Shown: positions 34,352 through 46,179 of the stretch, piece after piece | Layout of the letters: each line of letters opens with the position of its first letter | Numbering within the stretch: the first letter of the stretch is position 1 | Source of the DNA: Notospermus geniculatus | Taxonomy: Eukaryota > Nemertea > Pilidiophora > Heteronemertea > Lineidae | Direction of reading: 5' to 3' | DNA length: 64,000 bases | Assembly (NCBI GenBank): GCA_002633025.1 | Contig: NMRB01000740.1 | Coordinates: 36,724-100,723, forward strand | Program-made: the position numbers and the translations under genes | Notes under the pieces: generated by a model | What the model saw: the letters and a program-made list of their open reading frames with translations, nothing else | Database searches by the model: none | Told to the model about the DNA's origin: nothing

Positions 34352-35034
34352 GGTTAGTGATAAAACCCGGAATGAAACGAAACGAAATGGAATCATCGAA
34401 ATGATCGAAATGGGCATGATCTGCATGAATTTATATTCGTTTTGGCAAGTCTTATTGTAATATCGATATTTAGGTGGTTCACATAGAATCTGCTCCGACA
34501 TTGACGCTTGGTTTATGCACCAACCGAATGAGTGAAGAAAACACAGAAGAAACTGGCGGCAACTTGAGGAGCACCGAAGGGAATTTCGTACATGATGTGG
34601 GCTGGCACCATTGCCCAATTATCTATAATCGTCCTACGCTAAATATAGAGCTCCCTGACATAACACTTTGCATCGATAACCATCGAATGTGTATGCTCTG
34701 CGTATTTACTAACGAGGAACACGTATAGACTGCATACGGTTCAGTTGTGTTTGAGTGGTTGGCCTAATTGGTCTCATTCGGCAATTTAGTACATTGGTAC
34801 CACGATCCTCCGCTAGATGGATCTAGTAATGGAGTTTGATGAAATCTATTTCATGTATTTGTCATTTTCTTTGGCATTCTGATTCTTAAACATCAATTTG
34901 ATTTTGTGTGGTATGTTGAAAAAAACGTCAATTCAACTCGGCCTACGTTAATTCCCAATTTCCCTGCGAGTCCCATTTCGATCATTTCGATGATTTCATT
35001 TCGTTTCGTTTCATTCCGGGTTTTATCACTAACC
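34352..35034. mobile_element. 683-bp DNA transposon with about 63-bp TIRs and 10-bp target duplication
   Basis: The left end GGTTAGTGATAAAACCCGGA continues through AATGAAACGAAACGAAATG and ATCATCGAAATGATCG. The right end is its complement with one mismatch over about 63 bp. ATTGCAACAT lies directly outside both ends (34342-34351, 35035-35044). Long TIRs and a 9-10 bp duplication are known for MULE-type elements; assignment is inference. It carries a small frame (34474-34728) but no recognisable transposase. Confidence 0.9.
34474..34728 (+). CDS. Small open frame inside the long-TIR transposon
   Basis: 84 codons from a GTG at 34474 (directly after TATTTAG, an acceptor-like end) to TAG at 34726-34728. 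The peptide includes RMSEENTEETGGNLRSTEG, then HDVGWHHCPIIYNRPTLNIE and HRMCMLCVFTNEEHV. The paired histidines and CxxC-like spacing (HHC, CMLC) are suggestive of metal binding but no zinc-finger family is matched. It fills the middle of the element, so it may be a captured or vestigial coding piece; it may equally be chance. Confidence 0.2.
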   Translation: MVHIESAPTLTLGLCTNRMSEENTEETGGNLRSTEGNFVHDVGWHHCPIIYNRPTLNIELPDITLCIDNHRMCMLCVFTNEEHV

Positions 35035-35044
35035 ATTGCAACAT

Positions 35045-36889
35045 CCTGATATATCAGATGATGATCAACCTCGCCACCATGAATTAGCACTGTGGTGTAC
35101 GGTATACATTGATCGCATCTGTAAACCTACAAACGAGGTTGCCTAAAGGTCAACGGTTGCGTCGGCCGCTACGAGATAGAAAACGTAATGCATACAGTGG
35201 AGCTTTAATAATGCAGTTTTCCCGAGGTGAAGTGATCTAGAAGGATACAAGAAGAATATTCAGACTAACTAGTCTCTACTCCCGTTCACCAAACACTGAT
35301 GTACAGGGATCATAGTACAAATGTACAGTGATCAACTGTCAACTAAGGATGAGATGGAGTTGAGATGAACACACGCTATACATAAGCTGTCATAACATAT
35401 TGGTAGGACAAGAGGTGATGATGGTGCTAGCTGTCAGGAGATATTGCTACATTTCACCTTACCAGCAACCTTAAAGCAATAAAAGCAATAAACGGTGGTG
35501 TTGAGAAATTGTGTATTAAAAACAGGGAAAAAATACCTGAACACATCATTAGATTGAGTAGGCTACAGATGTTACATTCAGTTTTGGTTGATTCAGCCTA
35601 CTCTAGAACAGGCAGGAGATGTTTATTACATTTACAGACATTTCTCTCGTGAAAGCATTTTCATCATAATTTGGCTCACATCAATGTAAATAAATTCAAA
35701 CAAGTTTCCATAAGTTATTGCAAAAGGTTGGAGATTTTTTCTGTGTCTGGGTTTTTAAGTAAATTTCTACATATAATATAAGGAAAGAAGTATGTGCCTT
35801 TGTTTGGTGAATTTCTTCCCTAGTTAATAAAACGAATTGGATAATATGTTGCTTCACTCAATGCAGTTGATTTTAGTCACCAAAGAATGTTGCAGATTCC
35901 ACACGATCTTTGCTTGTATGTGTATGGGCGGTTATTTCCACAGAACTAGATGGGCTTCTCGTGCGCGAGTGAAGCAGATGTAGATGTGAGTGTATTGTAT
36001 GTGAAGCACCAAACTCTGCCAAGTTGGCAGTCAGTGTTGGGAAAATTGAGATTCAATTGGATAACTTTAAATATGTATAGGCACATGCACTCCCAAGAAA
36101 TTTCAGCAACAGCAATGGCCCCCCATGTTCCCCTGAGTGATAACTTCAGTGACAAAACCACCGTGACTAAAGTGTCTGGTGTCATATTATGTGTCAATCT
36201 GACACTAACGTCTGTTTTTGCCAATAATGTCTTCATCATTCCCACTTGATGTCAACGCTTGTCTATCAAGTATGGCTGCCAGTGGTGAGGATGGGGGCCA
36301 ATCAGTCATTCATGGTTTCATGAAATAAGCCGTACATAAAATTCACTGGCTCTGATCTAGCTCATTGGGGCCTTGCTATTGCCTAGTGCTGCTTGCTGAA
36401 TACATTTCAGTTATTCAGCAATGTGCAACAGAACTTGTTACAAAATGGGATACTTTCATGACATTGACAAAATGAACCATGCTTCTCCGAGGTTGATATT
36501 CCGCCGTTCAATGTACTAACCTGTCTGTAAGATCTACAGCAACAACTGACAGCCTTTGATTCAAACTGACGTTAACTAATTTGAAAGGTAAAGGTTAGGC
36601 TTGGCAAAAATCAGCGAGATTGATCGCTCGTGTTTTCTTCTGGGAGTGATGTGAGGTAAAAAACGCTGATTGTTTTAGCTGGGATTTGAAACCATTTTGT
36701 TAAATTTGTTGAAAAAGATTTGAAAATCTCTACGAATGCGGCAAAAAGTGGCGCGGTTTGTAATAGCTTGACAAAGTGAGCTTATTCAATTCATTGCTGT
36801 TTTTTTTGTCTGTCTGTTCTTCAAATTGAATTTGTGAAGATTTGTTTATTCTTGGAAAATGGAAAAAGAAGGAAAGCAATATATTACTA
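35045..36889. other. Gene-free stretch
   Basis: At 35950-36249 both strands are open for 99 codons over nearly the same interval. Neither has start or splice support, so no exon is called. The remainder is AT-rich. Confidence 0.45.
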
Positions 36890-37802
36890 CAGGGTTCCAG
36901 ATACCGTTCGCCAATGTCGCCAATGGCGAAAAAAATATTAGACTGGCGACAGTTACAATTGGTTTGGCTAAAAAGTTGGCGACAGTATTATTTGTGGTCT
37001 GAAAGTTGAGTTGAGTGGAGAAAGGTTTACCTTTCTCCTTCATTCAAAGGATCCAATCCATCCCCTGAAGTTTCTGGCTCTTTATGGGGGTTTCTATATT
37101 GGCACAAGGCCATTGCCCGACCGTCAGATGCAGTGGATCAGTCCGACATGTGGTTGCTCAAATTTGATCATCTGAGCATCTTACTGCGCAGACCAGCTCT
37201 GATTTCACCGCCAGTCGTTCTCTAATGAAAATTCTACATTCAGTAAAAAACTTCAGTCATAAAATGCATAACTTTGTGTTGCCATCTCATCGTTTGCGAC
37301 TCTTCTTCTTAGCAAACTAGGCCTAAAGTGACAGTTCCGACAGAGCCATCCATCTAATGAGGCGGTCTGACGATGTTTTGGCGGGAAGCCAAAAGAGACC
37401 AGTCACTCATCATCCTGGAACTCCACGTGTATTGGCTTGTCGCCAAGATGCAGTGACATGACTGGGAAGGCTGCTTTTATTGACTGGGAAATCTGCTTTT
37501 ATTCAAATATAATTTGACCTATTTAGTGGTCATCCAATGGGGTGGGAGATACCACACTGGGATTCCCATATGACATCATTGTGGCAACTATATTTGGCAC
37601 ACCATGTGCATGGGTTGTTTGCAGTCATGTTCATTTGTGCTGAAACTTGGCATACAGATTCCTGTTGAACAGGTTTTTGTGATACTCACTGAAAAGTTGA
37701 GACACAATTTTGGTTGGCTACAATTTGCAAAGATTGGCTACAGGTAGCAGGCCATTGGCTACACATTTGGCTCCCCAAAAAATAGGCCTAGCTGTACCCC
37801 TG
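36890..37802. mobile_element. Possible 0.9-kb DNA transposon, TA target, weak ends
   Basis: The left end CAGGGTTCCAGATACC and the complement of the right end (CAGGGGTACAGCTA) agree at most positions, and TA lies outside both ends. Both end regions contain related words (TTGGCGACAG and TTGGCTACAG). The ends are short and imperfect, so the border call is tentative. Confidence 0.35.
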
Positions 37803-37804
37803 TA

Positions 37805-38270
37805 CTAGATGCTAAACCACGGGATTTGCACTGGGAATATTAATCATACCATCAACCACAGCCCTACTGCAACTTTTGGTGTTTGGAGTTCTGGCCCCCT
37901 GGTGGCAAAGAGGAGAATCAGATCCGGCTTATTCTTCAATGTGTGCACACCTTGTCTGATCATACATCAGTATCACCCCACCAAATATGAAATCCTCAGC
38001 TGCAGTCATCGACATAGAGCAGAAGGAGAAAATACGGATGGCGAGTGGCATTCATGGACGGATGGATAGACGGACAGTATTTTCAAAGTCCCCCACTGAG
38101 GCTGCAGGGAATGAAAATGCAAACACACTGTGATGTCATTCATTATCGACAGTAGGCCTATAATAGACAATGGACTTCAGCAGTCATCGGATCTTGTCTT
38201 ATGTCGGACTGATGATAACAGCAATCAGCTTTCAGAATCCAGAATCAGCGCTTGCGGATCCAAATTTCAT
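37805..38270. other. Gene-free stretch
   Basis: No supported exon. It includes an AGTAGGCCTATAATAG palindromic word near 38151. Confidence 0.5.
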
Positions 38271-38275
38271 CACCC

Positions 38276-38448
38276 CAGGCGCGGATCCAAGGGGGGTGCA
38301 TCCGGCGCACCGCCCCTTTCAGCCAACAAATCTGTAAAATTGACCGTGAAATTCTGAAATTTGGAGCAAATCATTGAAATTCACTGCACATTTCAATGTT
38401 TCTAGCACAGTGCGCCCCCTCTTTTCCGAAATTGTGGATCCGTCCCTG
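38276..38448. mobile_element. Intact CAGG-ended GGATCC MITE, CACCC target
   Basis: CAGGCGCGGATCCAAGGGGG at left, GTGGATCCGTCCCTG at right, CACCC repeated directly outside (38271-38275, 38449-38453). Body words TTGGAGCAAATCATTGAAAT and TAGCACAGTGCGCCCCC are shared with 13936-14580 and 55064-55261. Confidence 0.88.
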
Positions 38449-38819
38449 CACCCTCTGCTACCACTGGAAATATTGGAAATTTTTCCGGAACTGCTATTGA
38501 CTGTACAATATGTTAAATCAGAGGGAAACTTGTAAGTAATAGGAAATCAATCCATGATTTCTTGGTCATGATTGGCAGTTAATCAACTCGAGTGGGTGTA
38601 AGTGCATGAACTCTGGTAATTATCCTTACTCCTGCATTGCTAGCGTAATTAGTTTGGCACCATACCTGACCACTATCGTTTACCTGTGTCTACTGAATGC
38701 TGACTGGAGTGTGTAGTCATTGTCGATCAGCTGACTGTTTATCAAGAACGATCAGTTTTGAAAATCGGCTTCTTTTTCAAATCAACGCTTCTCTGCTGTT
38801 AGACAGAAATGGTTATATG

Positions 38820-39185
38820 GAATGGCATTCGAACTGTGGCTGATCTGAGTGTGATTTTAACACAAGGTTAATTAGGGCATTAGAACTGCGGCTCATCTGA
38901 TGGTGCCAATAACACATGGTTAATTTGGGGCATTTGAATTCTGGTTGTTCTGATAGTGCCAATAACACATGGTTAATTAGGGCATTCGAACTGTGGTTGA
39001 TCTGATAGTGCCAATAACACATGGTTATAATTAGGGCATTTGAACTGCAGCTGATCTGATATTGCCAATAACACATGGTTAATTAGGGCATTCGAACTCT
39101 GGTTGATCTGACAATAACACATGGCTAATTATAAGGGCATTCGAACTATGGCCAATCTGATAGCGCCAATCTAACACGTGGTTAA
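38820..39185 (+). repeat. About 53-bp minisatellite
   Basis: About seven units with the core GATAGTGCCAATAACACATGG and TTAATTAGGGCATTCGAACT. Unit lengths by eye run from 46 to 58 bp. Period mismatches and single-base variants show ageing. A minus-strand frame (38813-39076) with repeating CYWHYQ peptides is a by-product of the repeat. Confidence 0.88.
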
Positions 39186-39462
39186 TTTTTCGTAATGGCA
39201 AGTTGAGGCTGTGTTTTACTAGAAAGAAACAAAATAGCATCCACAGAGGTGACGAAAGGGATGCCTTATTGATCCTTCAGTGTCTGTTCTTAAAATCCTT
39301 TGTATGATATCGCAGGAATGAATCACATACCACAATGCCACAATTCCAAAGTAACAGCGGAAGATTTGCCATATTTGTTCATCCTCAGTCAACACCTAAA
39401 ACGGATTGTAGGCCCAATATTTCTTTGTTCGAGGCAGCTTAGGCCTTGGTTCAGATATCACC

Positions 39463-39549
39463 ATGGTTTCCTCGGCGTCTCAACAGATATTGATGTTGGT
39501 GAAGGAAGAAGAAAGCGACTTTCTTCCACCTTTTAAGATGGATCGCTTG
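39463..39549 (+). CDS. Candidate first coding exon (start in strong context)
   Basis: ATG at 39463 sits in ATCACCATGG, a strong vertebrate-style start context. The frame gives 29 codons ending in a donor (CGCTTG then GTAAGC at 39550) in phase 0. The peptide starts MVSSASQQILMLVKEEESDF and ends LPPFKMDRL, acidic then hydrophobic. An in-frame stop lies about 22 codons upstream, which fits a 5' leader. A second frame with an acceptor at 39315 (GATATCGCAG) also crosses here (39316-39498), so the region may instead hold an internal exon. No family recognised and no downstream exon can be tied to it. Confidence 0.33.
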
Positions 39550-42500
39550 GTAAGCGAGGATTGTATAAACACGTCATTATTTATCGAATGCTAATGAAGA
39601 ATAATCGTTGGCGCTGCTGTATACAGTAACATGGGAATTAGAGAGAAAATGTGGGGGAAATTTGTATCCATTTGATTTACATGATTTCTCGCAATTTGAA
39701 TGAGAATTCTTTAAAACTACAGGACAATCGAGATAGATTACCAGAGAAATTGTATTTTATGCTGTGATCTATCGTTTTTTGGCTAATTCATTTGTCTGCT
39801 GTGGTAGTATAGCATTTGTTTCAAATGTCTGGTTTGGGATAGCATTGGATGTACTCTTAGATGCTAGTATTTGCACCTCCTTTTTTATTTTTTAATCCTT
39901 CAGCTGTCACAGAGAGGAAAATTCAAAAATAGATAAAGACATAACTTTTTTATCTAGATTGTTCTGAATTAGTACAAAAGTGTTCCTGTGGACCTGCGAC
40001 ACAAGAAACAAATTTTGGTGTGATCGGATACAAAATATGGCCACTAGGGGAAATGTCTTCATCATTCAGCAACAGGTGAGCACAATGGCCCGGCCATTTC
40101 TACCTGTTGAAGAAAATTCTGGTATGTACAGTACTACATGTAGTTACAAGTGGATTTGACAGTAAGACTCCTGATTTCTGCCAGGATTTCTTGTATGGTA
40201 CATGATGGAGACAGATCAACTGTCCTTTACCTTTAATCTTGTTTGAAATCATCAAGGTTTATTTGAAAGCATTCGCCGGCAATTACCTTAAATCAAAGCT
40301 GTTTATAGTACTGGATGTCAGTGGAGGAATCTGAAGGAAGGAGCTCTTTTCGAAAACATGATGATTTCAAATTGGCAAATTGCAGTGTAATTGTCTTCAT
40401 GTCAATTTCAAGCAGAGTATTACCTTGAAGTGTCAGATGATGTTGACGACCTTGGTTTTTCAACGCCTGATTCGTTGTGTTCAAGAAAAGATAGATTACA
40501 TTTCTTTCTTTGGCAATTCATGAACATGAAGTTGTATTTGAGGGGGTTTCTCTGAAGATTTCTTCGCATTCACACTTTGCGACAACTCATGTTGATATAT
40601 GCCCTAGGCCTACAGGGGTGAATCCAGGATTGTGGTGAAGGGGGCACAGAAGGCCACGAGCAGACTGATGAAGGCGAGCGCCGAAGTCACGAAGCCACAG
40701 CGGGAGGTCCGGATGCCCATACTCGGCGCTGTACCAAAAGCAACACGATCCTAAACCTAAGCAAATTCCTCACTGGCCATCTTATGAAAGCTCATCCCAG
40801 TCCAAGATATTTAAGAGGTCTATTGGCACTCCGCCCTTCTATTCAAGCTGAAACGTTTCTGACAGTTCTATTGTGGCCCATACGTTGAATTCAGGGGAAT
40901 GACCAGCGTGGACTCCCCTCCATGACAAAACATCCCCAATTATTGCCTTCTCCATCATAATATACCTGTAAGTTAGACTAGAACCGTTATTTTGCGCCTG
41001 ACATGCATATTTATTCCCACTTAACGCGAATGGCTGCCAGCTTTCCATAGAAGTGGTTCAGCAATGCAGCCGGAGAACGGTAGTTGATACCTTCCAATGG
41101 GACCTGGCTTCTCGTTATCAAACTGACTACAATTCAGCGTTCTCCACAGTCTTTTTGCCAAGGTAGGGCGGATGGTCGTCGTTTTAACCCCTTGTACATA
41201 CCCTGGTTTGCTACCTTTTATGAATATCAGCCACTAAGCCATTAGCAACACAGTTACTTTTGAGCCCTGTTGACATTCCTGTCTGCTTAGAAAAAAAAAA
41301 TTCTTGACTGCTCTACTGGTGATTCAGAATATGCATAGGAATTTTTCTACAGGAAATAAAGTGGCAATCAAGATTTTCTTCATCGACACGTTCGCATCGT
41401 GCCCCGCGTACCACTTGTAGTGACTCAGTCATTAGACTTCGTTACCTTCCTATTACACACATAACCGCATTTCCATTCGACTAAGTCGGCCACTTCATAG
41501 GGGTCCGGATGAACTCACTTAGCATTCTCATAGAGTACAGCCAATGAAAACCGCATCAACTCCTCAGGCGGCGATTGGTCAGCTTTCCTGATACGATGCA
41601 CAAAATGAACCTGCGTTCGCACAATTGAGATGACACATTAATTTCATTGGTTATACCCTACCTTCCATTGTCCTCGTATGAAGAAAGTTACATCCATCGA
41701 TTGCTTGCTTGAGTGAATTTTCTGATTTCTTCCCCTAATGAGTCATTTTATAACTGAATTTATTGTGATTTATTGAATTCATGTTTTCGTTCTTTGCCAG
41801 GAAGAAAGCGGCAAATAAAATGCGTGAAATTCCTTGATTTCAACAGCTGTGATGGGGTTTCCTCTGTCGCTTTCAATTAATGGAGAGTTGCTTCTAAGAA
41901 ATTTACAATTCAAAATAAAACACTCCCTTGCCTAAATTCTTCTGAGATCAGTTACTTGATTTTTGCCTTTATTAAACAACAGTGTAGCTGTGAACCAGTT
42001 AATCACTGGTATCGCAGCAGAAGTACTGTCGCAAATGCAGTTGCCTTTTATTAAAAAATGAAGTTTGGCACTTTTAGTTCAAGTCAGTTTTTGGCTGGCT
42101 GGTGATGCTGGATGATGCTGGATGAAATCAAAAATCCCAGTCGTAATTTGAGAGGACTTGGTTGGGAGATCTGAACTTTGAGCATTTCTTGTGGGTAAAA
42201 AGTGCATCTTGTATTGTAGGCCTACTGTATTGTGTTGTATTGGACTTATCCAGTGGGCCAAAGCCAAAAGCAATATTGGCCCTGGTAAGTTAGGAAGTTA
42301 ATTTCGTCACTTTTGGTCTTCTACCTGCCCTTGTAAAAGGAACACGGTAGTATGGCTTACTGTCCAAGCAAGAGACGTGAAAAGCCAGGGCAGACGTGAT
42401 AACCACTAGGCTTTGGGCATCCTACTGGACTTGGAATGGAATGTTTCAAAAACTGATGCTTTGATGTGCATCCAATGACATCATCAGCAGCCAGATCGGG

Positions 42501-43115
42501 CCGTGGACAATGGAGATAAGTATGACAAATTTACTCAAGAATGCCCCAGATTTTTAGGTCCTTTGAAAATCCTGTGCCACTTTTACTACTCCCCTTACCT
42601 TGCATTTTGGCGAGTTTGCCAGATCGAGATTCCCTCTTTCCTAGTAAATAACTATCGTGGGATTAGCGCTGCGGGTGTCACTTAGGTCCCGTGCCGCTGC
42701 ATGACCAATGGTACATGACATGTCACCTTACTAAGATTAGCACACAGTGTGCTGCCATGCATACCAAGGAACTAATAATCGAGGGTCTCAATCAGATCGT
42801 CCTGAGGGAGGCTGGAGGAGTCATCACCTTTGTCAATTTCATCAGTACACATTGTCAGGCAGGATCTGCAGCGATGATGTTGTTGCTCCTGTCATCATGT
42901 TGGGGTTAAAACTCAAGGTCGCCCTTACTGCCTGTTAGGGTGTTGCTGTTGCTGTTCGTTCCTAGTCGTTCCAGCCTTCCTTTCGTTGATACATGTAACT
43001 CTGCCAGGACACTTTGGTCGTTGCATAAGCCGTAGGGAAATAAAACAATGGTGAATTGCCAATTTTGAGCCAACTTCCATGAGAAAACTCTCCTGTGGAA
43101 AGACGCCGTCACCCA
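39550..43115. other. Gene-free stretch
   Basis: 3.6 kb. A decayed CAGG-type left end (CAGGGGTGAATCCAGGATTG) lies at about 40614. A frame at 42691-42909 reads MHTKELIIEGLNQIVLREAG with no adequate donor, so it is not called. The rest is intron-like with an A run at 41290. Confidence 0.45.
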
Positions 43116-43116
43116 T

Positions 43117-44224
43117 AGTCCGGCAGCAGATGGAGTGAACCGTGCAATGCGGTCTATAGAAGATTTTTTTGTTTGATTTAAGAGAGTTGAATATGTAGTT
43201 TCAGAATCTGCCTGATGACACATTGGCATCCTTGGGCAATCTTAGTTATTTGCATATTCAATTTTGTGAACTGACTTCAACGTTGGACGCCGACGGACTC
43301 AACAACTGAGCTCTGTACAGGAGAGTGAGACCCGATGTACAGCTAACTTTGTAACGGTTGGATTTAAACCCCATAAATGTATTACTAACAGATAGAAATA
43401 TGGTGTCTCGGAACCAGACAAACACATTCTCAATTGTTTTTAGTCCTTATGTACTGAGAGACGACGCTTTTTATATAAATTAACACAAAAATGGGTCAAA
43501 ATGCATAAAACGTCAATTTCAATTAGGTAGCTGCTTAAAACTTCCAAATAATAGGCTTATTTGATTCCGAGGTACCATATTTCTATCTGTTGGTAATACA
43601 TTTATGAGGTTTAAATCCAACCGTTACAAAGTTAGCTGTACATCAGGTCTCACTTTCCTGTACAAAGCTCAGTTACTGCATCCGTCGGCGTCCAACGTTG
43701 AAGTCAGTTCACAAAACTGAATATGCAAATTAAGTGGGTTCCCGCAGTCCGATTTTGTCAGATTTTGGATATGATGCCCAATGTGACCTAATAAAAGGTT
43801 TAAAAGCAAAAAACCTTCTTAAATTGCAATTTATTCCCGGTTAATTCTTACACCTACTGGACTAATTTTTCGTTGAAAAAAAATTATACATTCTGAAATG
43901 ACCTTGGCCTTATCCAATGACCTTGATCTTTTTATTTATTGGCAACATGCCAATAAGTTAGCGGGCATAATATGAGTTATGGCTCCACCTTCAAACTGAA
44001 ACATTGGCACACCTGAGTAAAAAATATTCGGCATTAAACAAATTTCACGGTTTTTACTTCCCGTTGCCATGGAAACCGAAATAACTAAGATTGCCCAAGG
44101 ATGCCAATGTGTCATCAGGCAGATTCTGAAACTACATATTCAACTCTCTTATATTCAACAAAAAAATCTTCTATAGACCGTATTGCACGGTTCAGCCAAA
44201 AAACGGGGTTTCGCTGCCGGACTA
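43117..44224. mobile_element. 1.1-kb inverted-repeat element, split by a long palindrome
   Basis: The left end AGTCCGGCAGC and right end GCTGCCGGACT are complementary and the match runs about 130 bp inwards (AACCGTGCAATGCGGTCTAT, GATGACACATTGGCATCCTT, GGGCAATCTTAGTTATT). The left arm is interrupted at about 43251 by the palindrome at 43251-43733. The middle, 43734-44090, has no coding capacity. Target duplication not clear. Confidence 0.75.
43251..43733. mobile_element. Long near-perfect palindromic element
   Basis: The left arm from TGCATATTCAATTTTGTGAA runs through ACGTTGGACGCCGACGG and TAACTTTGTAACGGTTGG; the right arm is its complement ending CAAAACTGAATATGCA. Arms of about 200 bp flank a loop near 43460-43560. 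A half copy is present at 52129-52403. Confidence 0.8.
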
Positions 44225-44850
44225 CCACAAATCGTGGAGTTGGAGAGATGTAATACAGAATTTCCAGCACAGATACCTTTCTCCGGAATCATTACTGGCA
44301 TTGATTGTGGGTGCTGTGTTGGATTCCGACTGCTCCAACTGACATAACACGGTGTGAACGGGAAGTGAGCAAGCTTTAGGAAATGGACAGATGTTGTCGT
44401 GTGATTATTGGGAACACAACAGTCAAATGACGAGACTTGCAATGATTGTCTCGTCTGTCATTCTTGTACGGTACATACATGCGATTTAGTGCCGAGTTGG
44501 GGGAGGGGGGGCAGTTGTCGAGGGGAAAACTGTCCTCATACCTGTACAAAAACGAAGAAGATGCATTTCATTGTATTCTGTTTAATTCCCATGCTCAAAA
44601 TTCTTAGTTGAACAGGTTGGAATATTTTCTAGTGTTTCCGTGTTGATTTTCCAAAAGCTAACAAAACTTGACTCATTTGCAGTGCATGTATATTTCACAA
44701 AAATTCACCTACTTGCAATGTATTTTTGCTGCTTTGAACTTTTCCAAGGTCACAAATATGCAGAATTTATCATCATTGCTAGCATTATGGTGCGGGTCCA
44801 CGTGAGATTGTCTTGCGTAAGTTGGCTCCCTGTGGGCAACTCAACCGTTG
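44225..44850. other. Gene-free stretch
   Basis: G-rich tract GGGGGAGGGGGGG near 44498-44512. No supported exon until the possible promoter region at 44875. Confidence 0.45.
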
Positions 44851-44874
44851 GTTTATGGGCAGTTGCACAGGAAA

Positions 44875-44950
44875 ATTCATCCTGAAATTTTCCGAGTTCA
44901 GGGCCCGCGCTGCCGCTCGCCATTTGCGCCAAAACGAAAATAAAATAAGC
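44875..44950 (+). promoter_or_regulatory. Possible promoter or 5' leader, CpG-rich
   Basis: It contains GGGCCCGCGCTGCCGCTCGC followed by CATTTGCGCC, locally rich in CpG and carrying a GCCAT core like that of YY1-type sites (inference from motif only). It lies directly ahead of a well-placed ATG at 44951. An opposing ATG (MASGSAGPELG on the minus strand) starts in the same patch, so the direction is not certain. Confidence 0.25.
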
Positions 44951-44969
44951 ATGGCGAAACTCAAACCAG
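44951..44969 (+). CDS. Candidate first coding exon (short), consensus donor
   Basis: ATGGCG at 44951 is preceded by AGC (purine at -3, G at +4). After MAKLKP and one leftover base the donor is perfect (CCAG then GTAAGG at 44970). Without splicing the frame would run on to 45133. The leftover base would complete GAA with the two leading bases of the candidate exon at 60555-60679, giving compatible phases across about 15.6 kb; that join is speculative, because one in three random pairs would fit. No family recognised. Confidence 0.28.
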
Positions 44970-44999
44970 GTAAGGCTACAAATTTGGCGAAGGAGAAAA

Positions 45000-46150
45000 A
45001 ACGGTTTAGTCAAGACACAAAGCTGCACTGCAGTAAAGTTCTAAAAACCCCTAAAAACCCACTTTCTGACTCATTACTGCCCGACAACGCTTGCTTCAGA
45101 GCGGTAGCCGTGGAGTTGACATATTTTACATAAATCGAGCTGCAGTGACTTGTGTCTGTCTGTAACCTTGGGGTTAGCTAAGTTGACGAATATCTGATGA
45201 ATTTCATTGTGGAAACATCTCATTGTGATTCAGAAGTAGAATCAATTACAATATAGATTTCTCCTCGAATTCACTGCACTTGAACTGTCAACATCAGTTG
45301 TCCATTATCATTAAAAGTCACAACCGCCGCCGACGATGAATCAATCCTTTGAATGTTACCGATGATGACATCACTGTCCTCTGTTCGCCCTCGATGTCAC
45401 TCTGAAGGACACAGGCTAATAGTTTCTGTCAAAGTTACATCCATCCATCTGGATTGCTATCACTGTTATTACCGGTGTCATTACAGCTATTTCCCTGTCT
45501 TTATCAGAAACATACATCACAGGTGTTTTATTGGGGTCCGTAATGAAAGATGTCAGTTTCATTAAAACCTCAGTATTATGGACACCTTGGCAAGTGCGAT
45601 ATATGCAGTCACGACTTGAGGACTGATTGGGATGCTCCTAGTTTTACCGAGTTGCTGAATTTGCGATGTGCGCGCAGCGCGTACATCACCAGCGACTGAT
45701 CAGATCAGTGCTGAATATCCATTTCCAGACTCCAGATTATCACGTCCTGGTTCTGAATTTGAATGTCCATCTAAAAATGAAACGTCGCCCTCCAGGTCTG
45801 TGTACGCCTGGTTTTAGAGAGGCCCAGTTCTATTTCAAGCCAGTAATTTCTCGCCATTCTAGAGATGGATGGATATATAAGTAACAGGAAGATTGCCATC
45901 CTTACATGACATTCAGCCTGGCTTGAAAGGGCAAGTAATTGTAATTTACAGACTGAAGGAAGTCACATCAATCTTTTGGCTAAGGTTACCTTGGTTGTGT
46001 AGTATCTCAGGAAGTTCTCTCTCCTTTATCATAATTGGCCTTGGGGTAGGGTTGTCACGGCTGTAACCCTTACGGATATCCTTTAATACTGGCGAGGCTG
46101 GGTTTCGTCTGCCTTTAGCTCTCCAGGTGTCTTCCTTTGTCCTGCCGTGG
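45000..46150. other. Gene-free stretch
   Basis: No supported exon. A palindromic word CGACTGATCAGATCAGTGCT lies at about 45692. Confidence 0.45.
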
Positions 46151-46179
46151 ACGCAGACACTGACTGAACAACATCAGTG

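Noticed and set aside
35946-36249. Two overlapping 99-codon frames on opposite strands
   Set aside because: Neither has a start context, splice signals or recognisable peptide, and mutual openness suggests a stop-poor composition and not a gene.
38813-39076. 87-codon minus-strand frame with repeated CYWHYQ peptides
   Set aside because: It is the translation of a 53-bp minisatellite; the pattern follows the DNA period.
42286-42296. Micro-exon before GTAAGTTAGG
   Set aside because: Only 30 nt lie between acceptor and donor, too little evidence by eye.
42691-42909. Possible exon with MHTKELIIEGLNQIVLREAG
   Set aside because: Two frames are open and no adequate donor is present; the acceptor-like AAG is weak.
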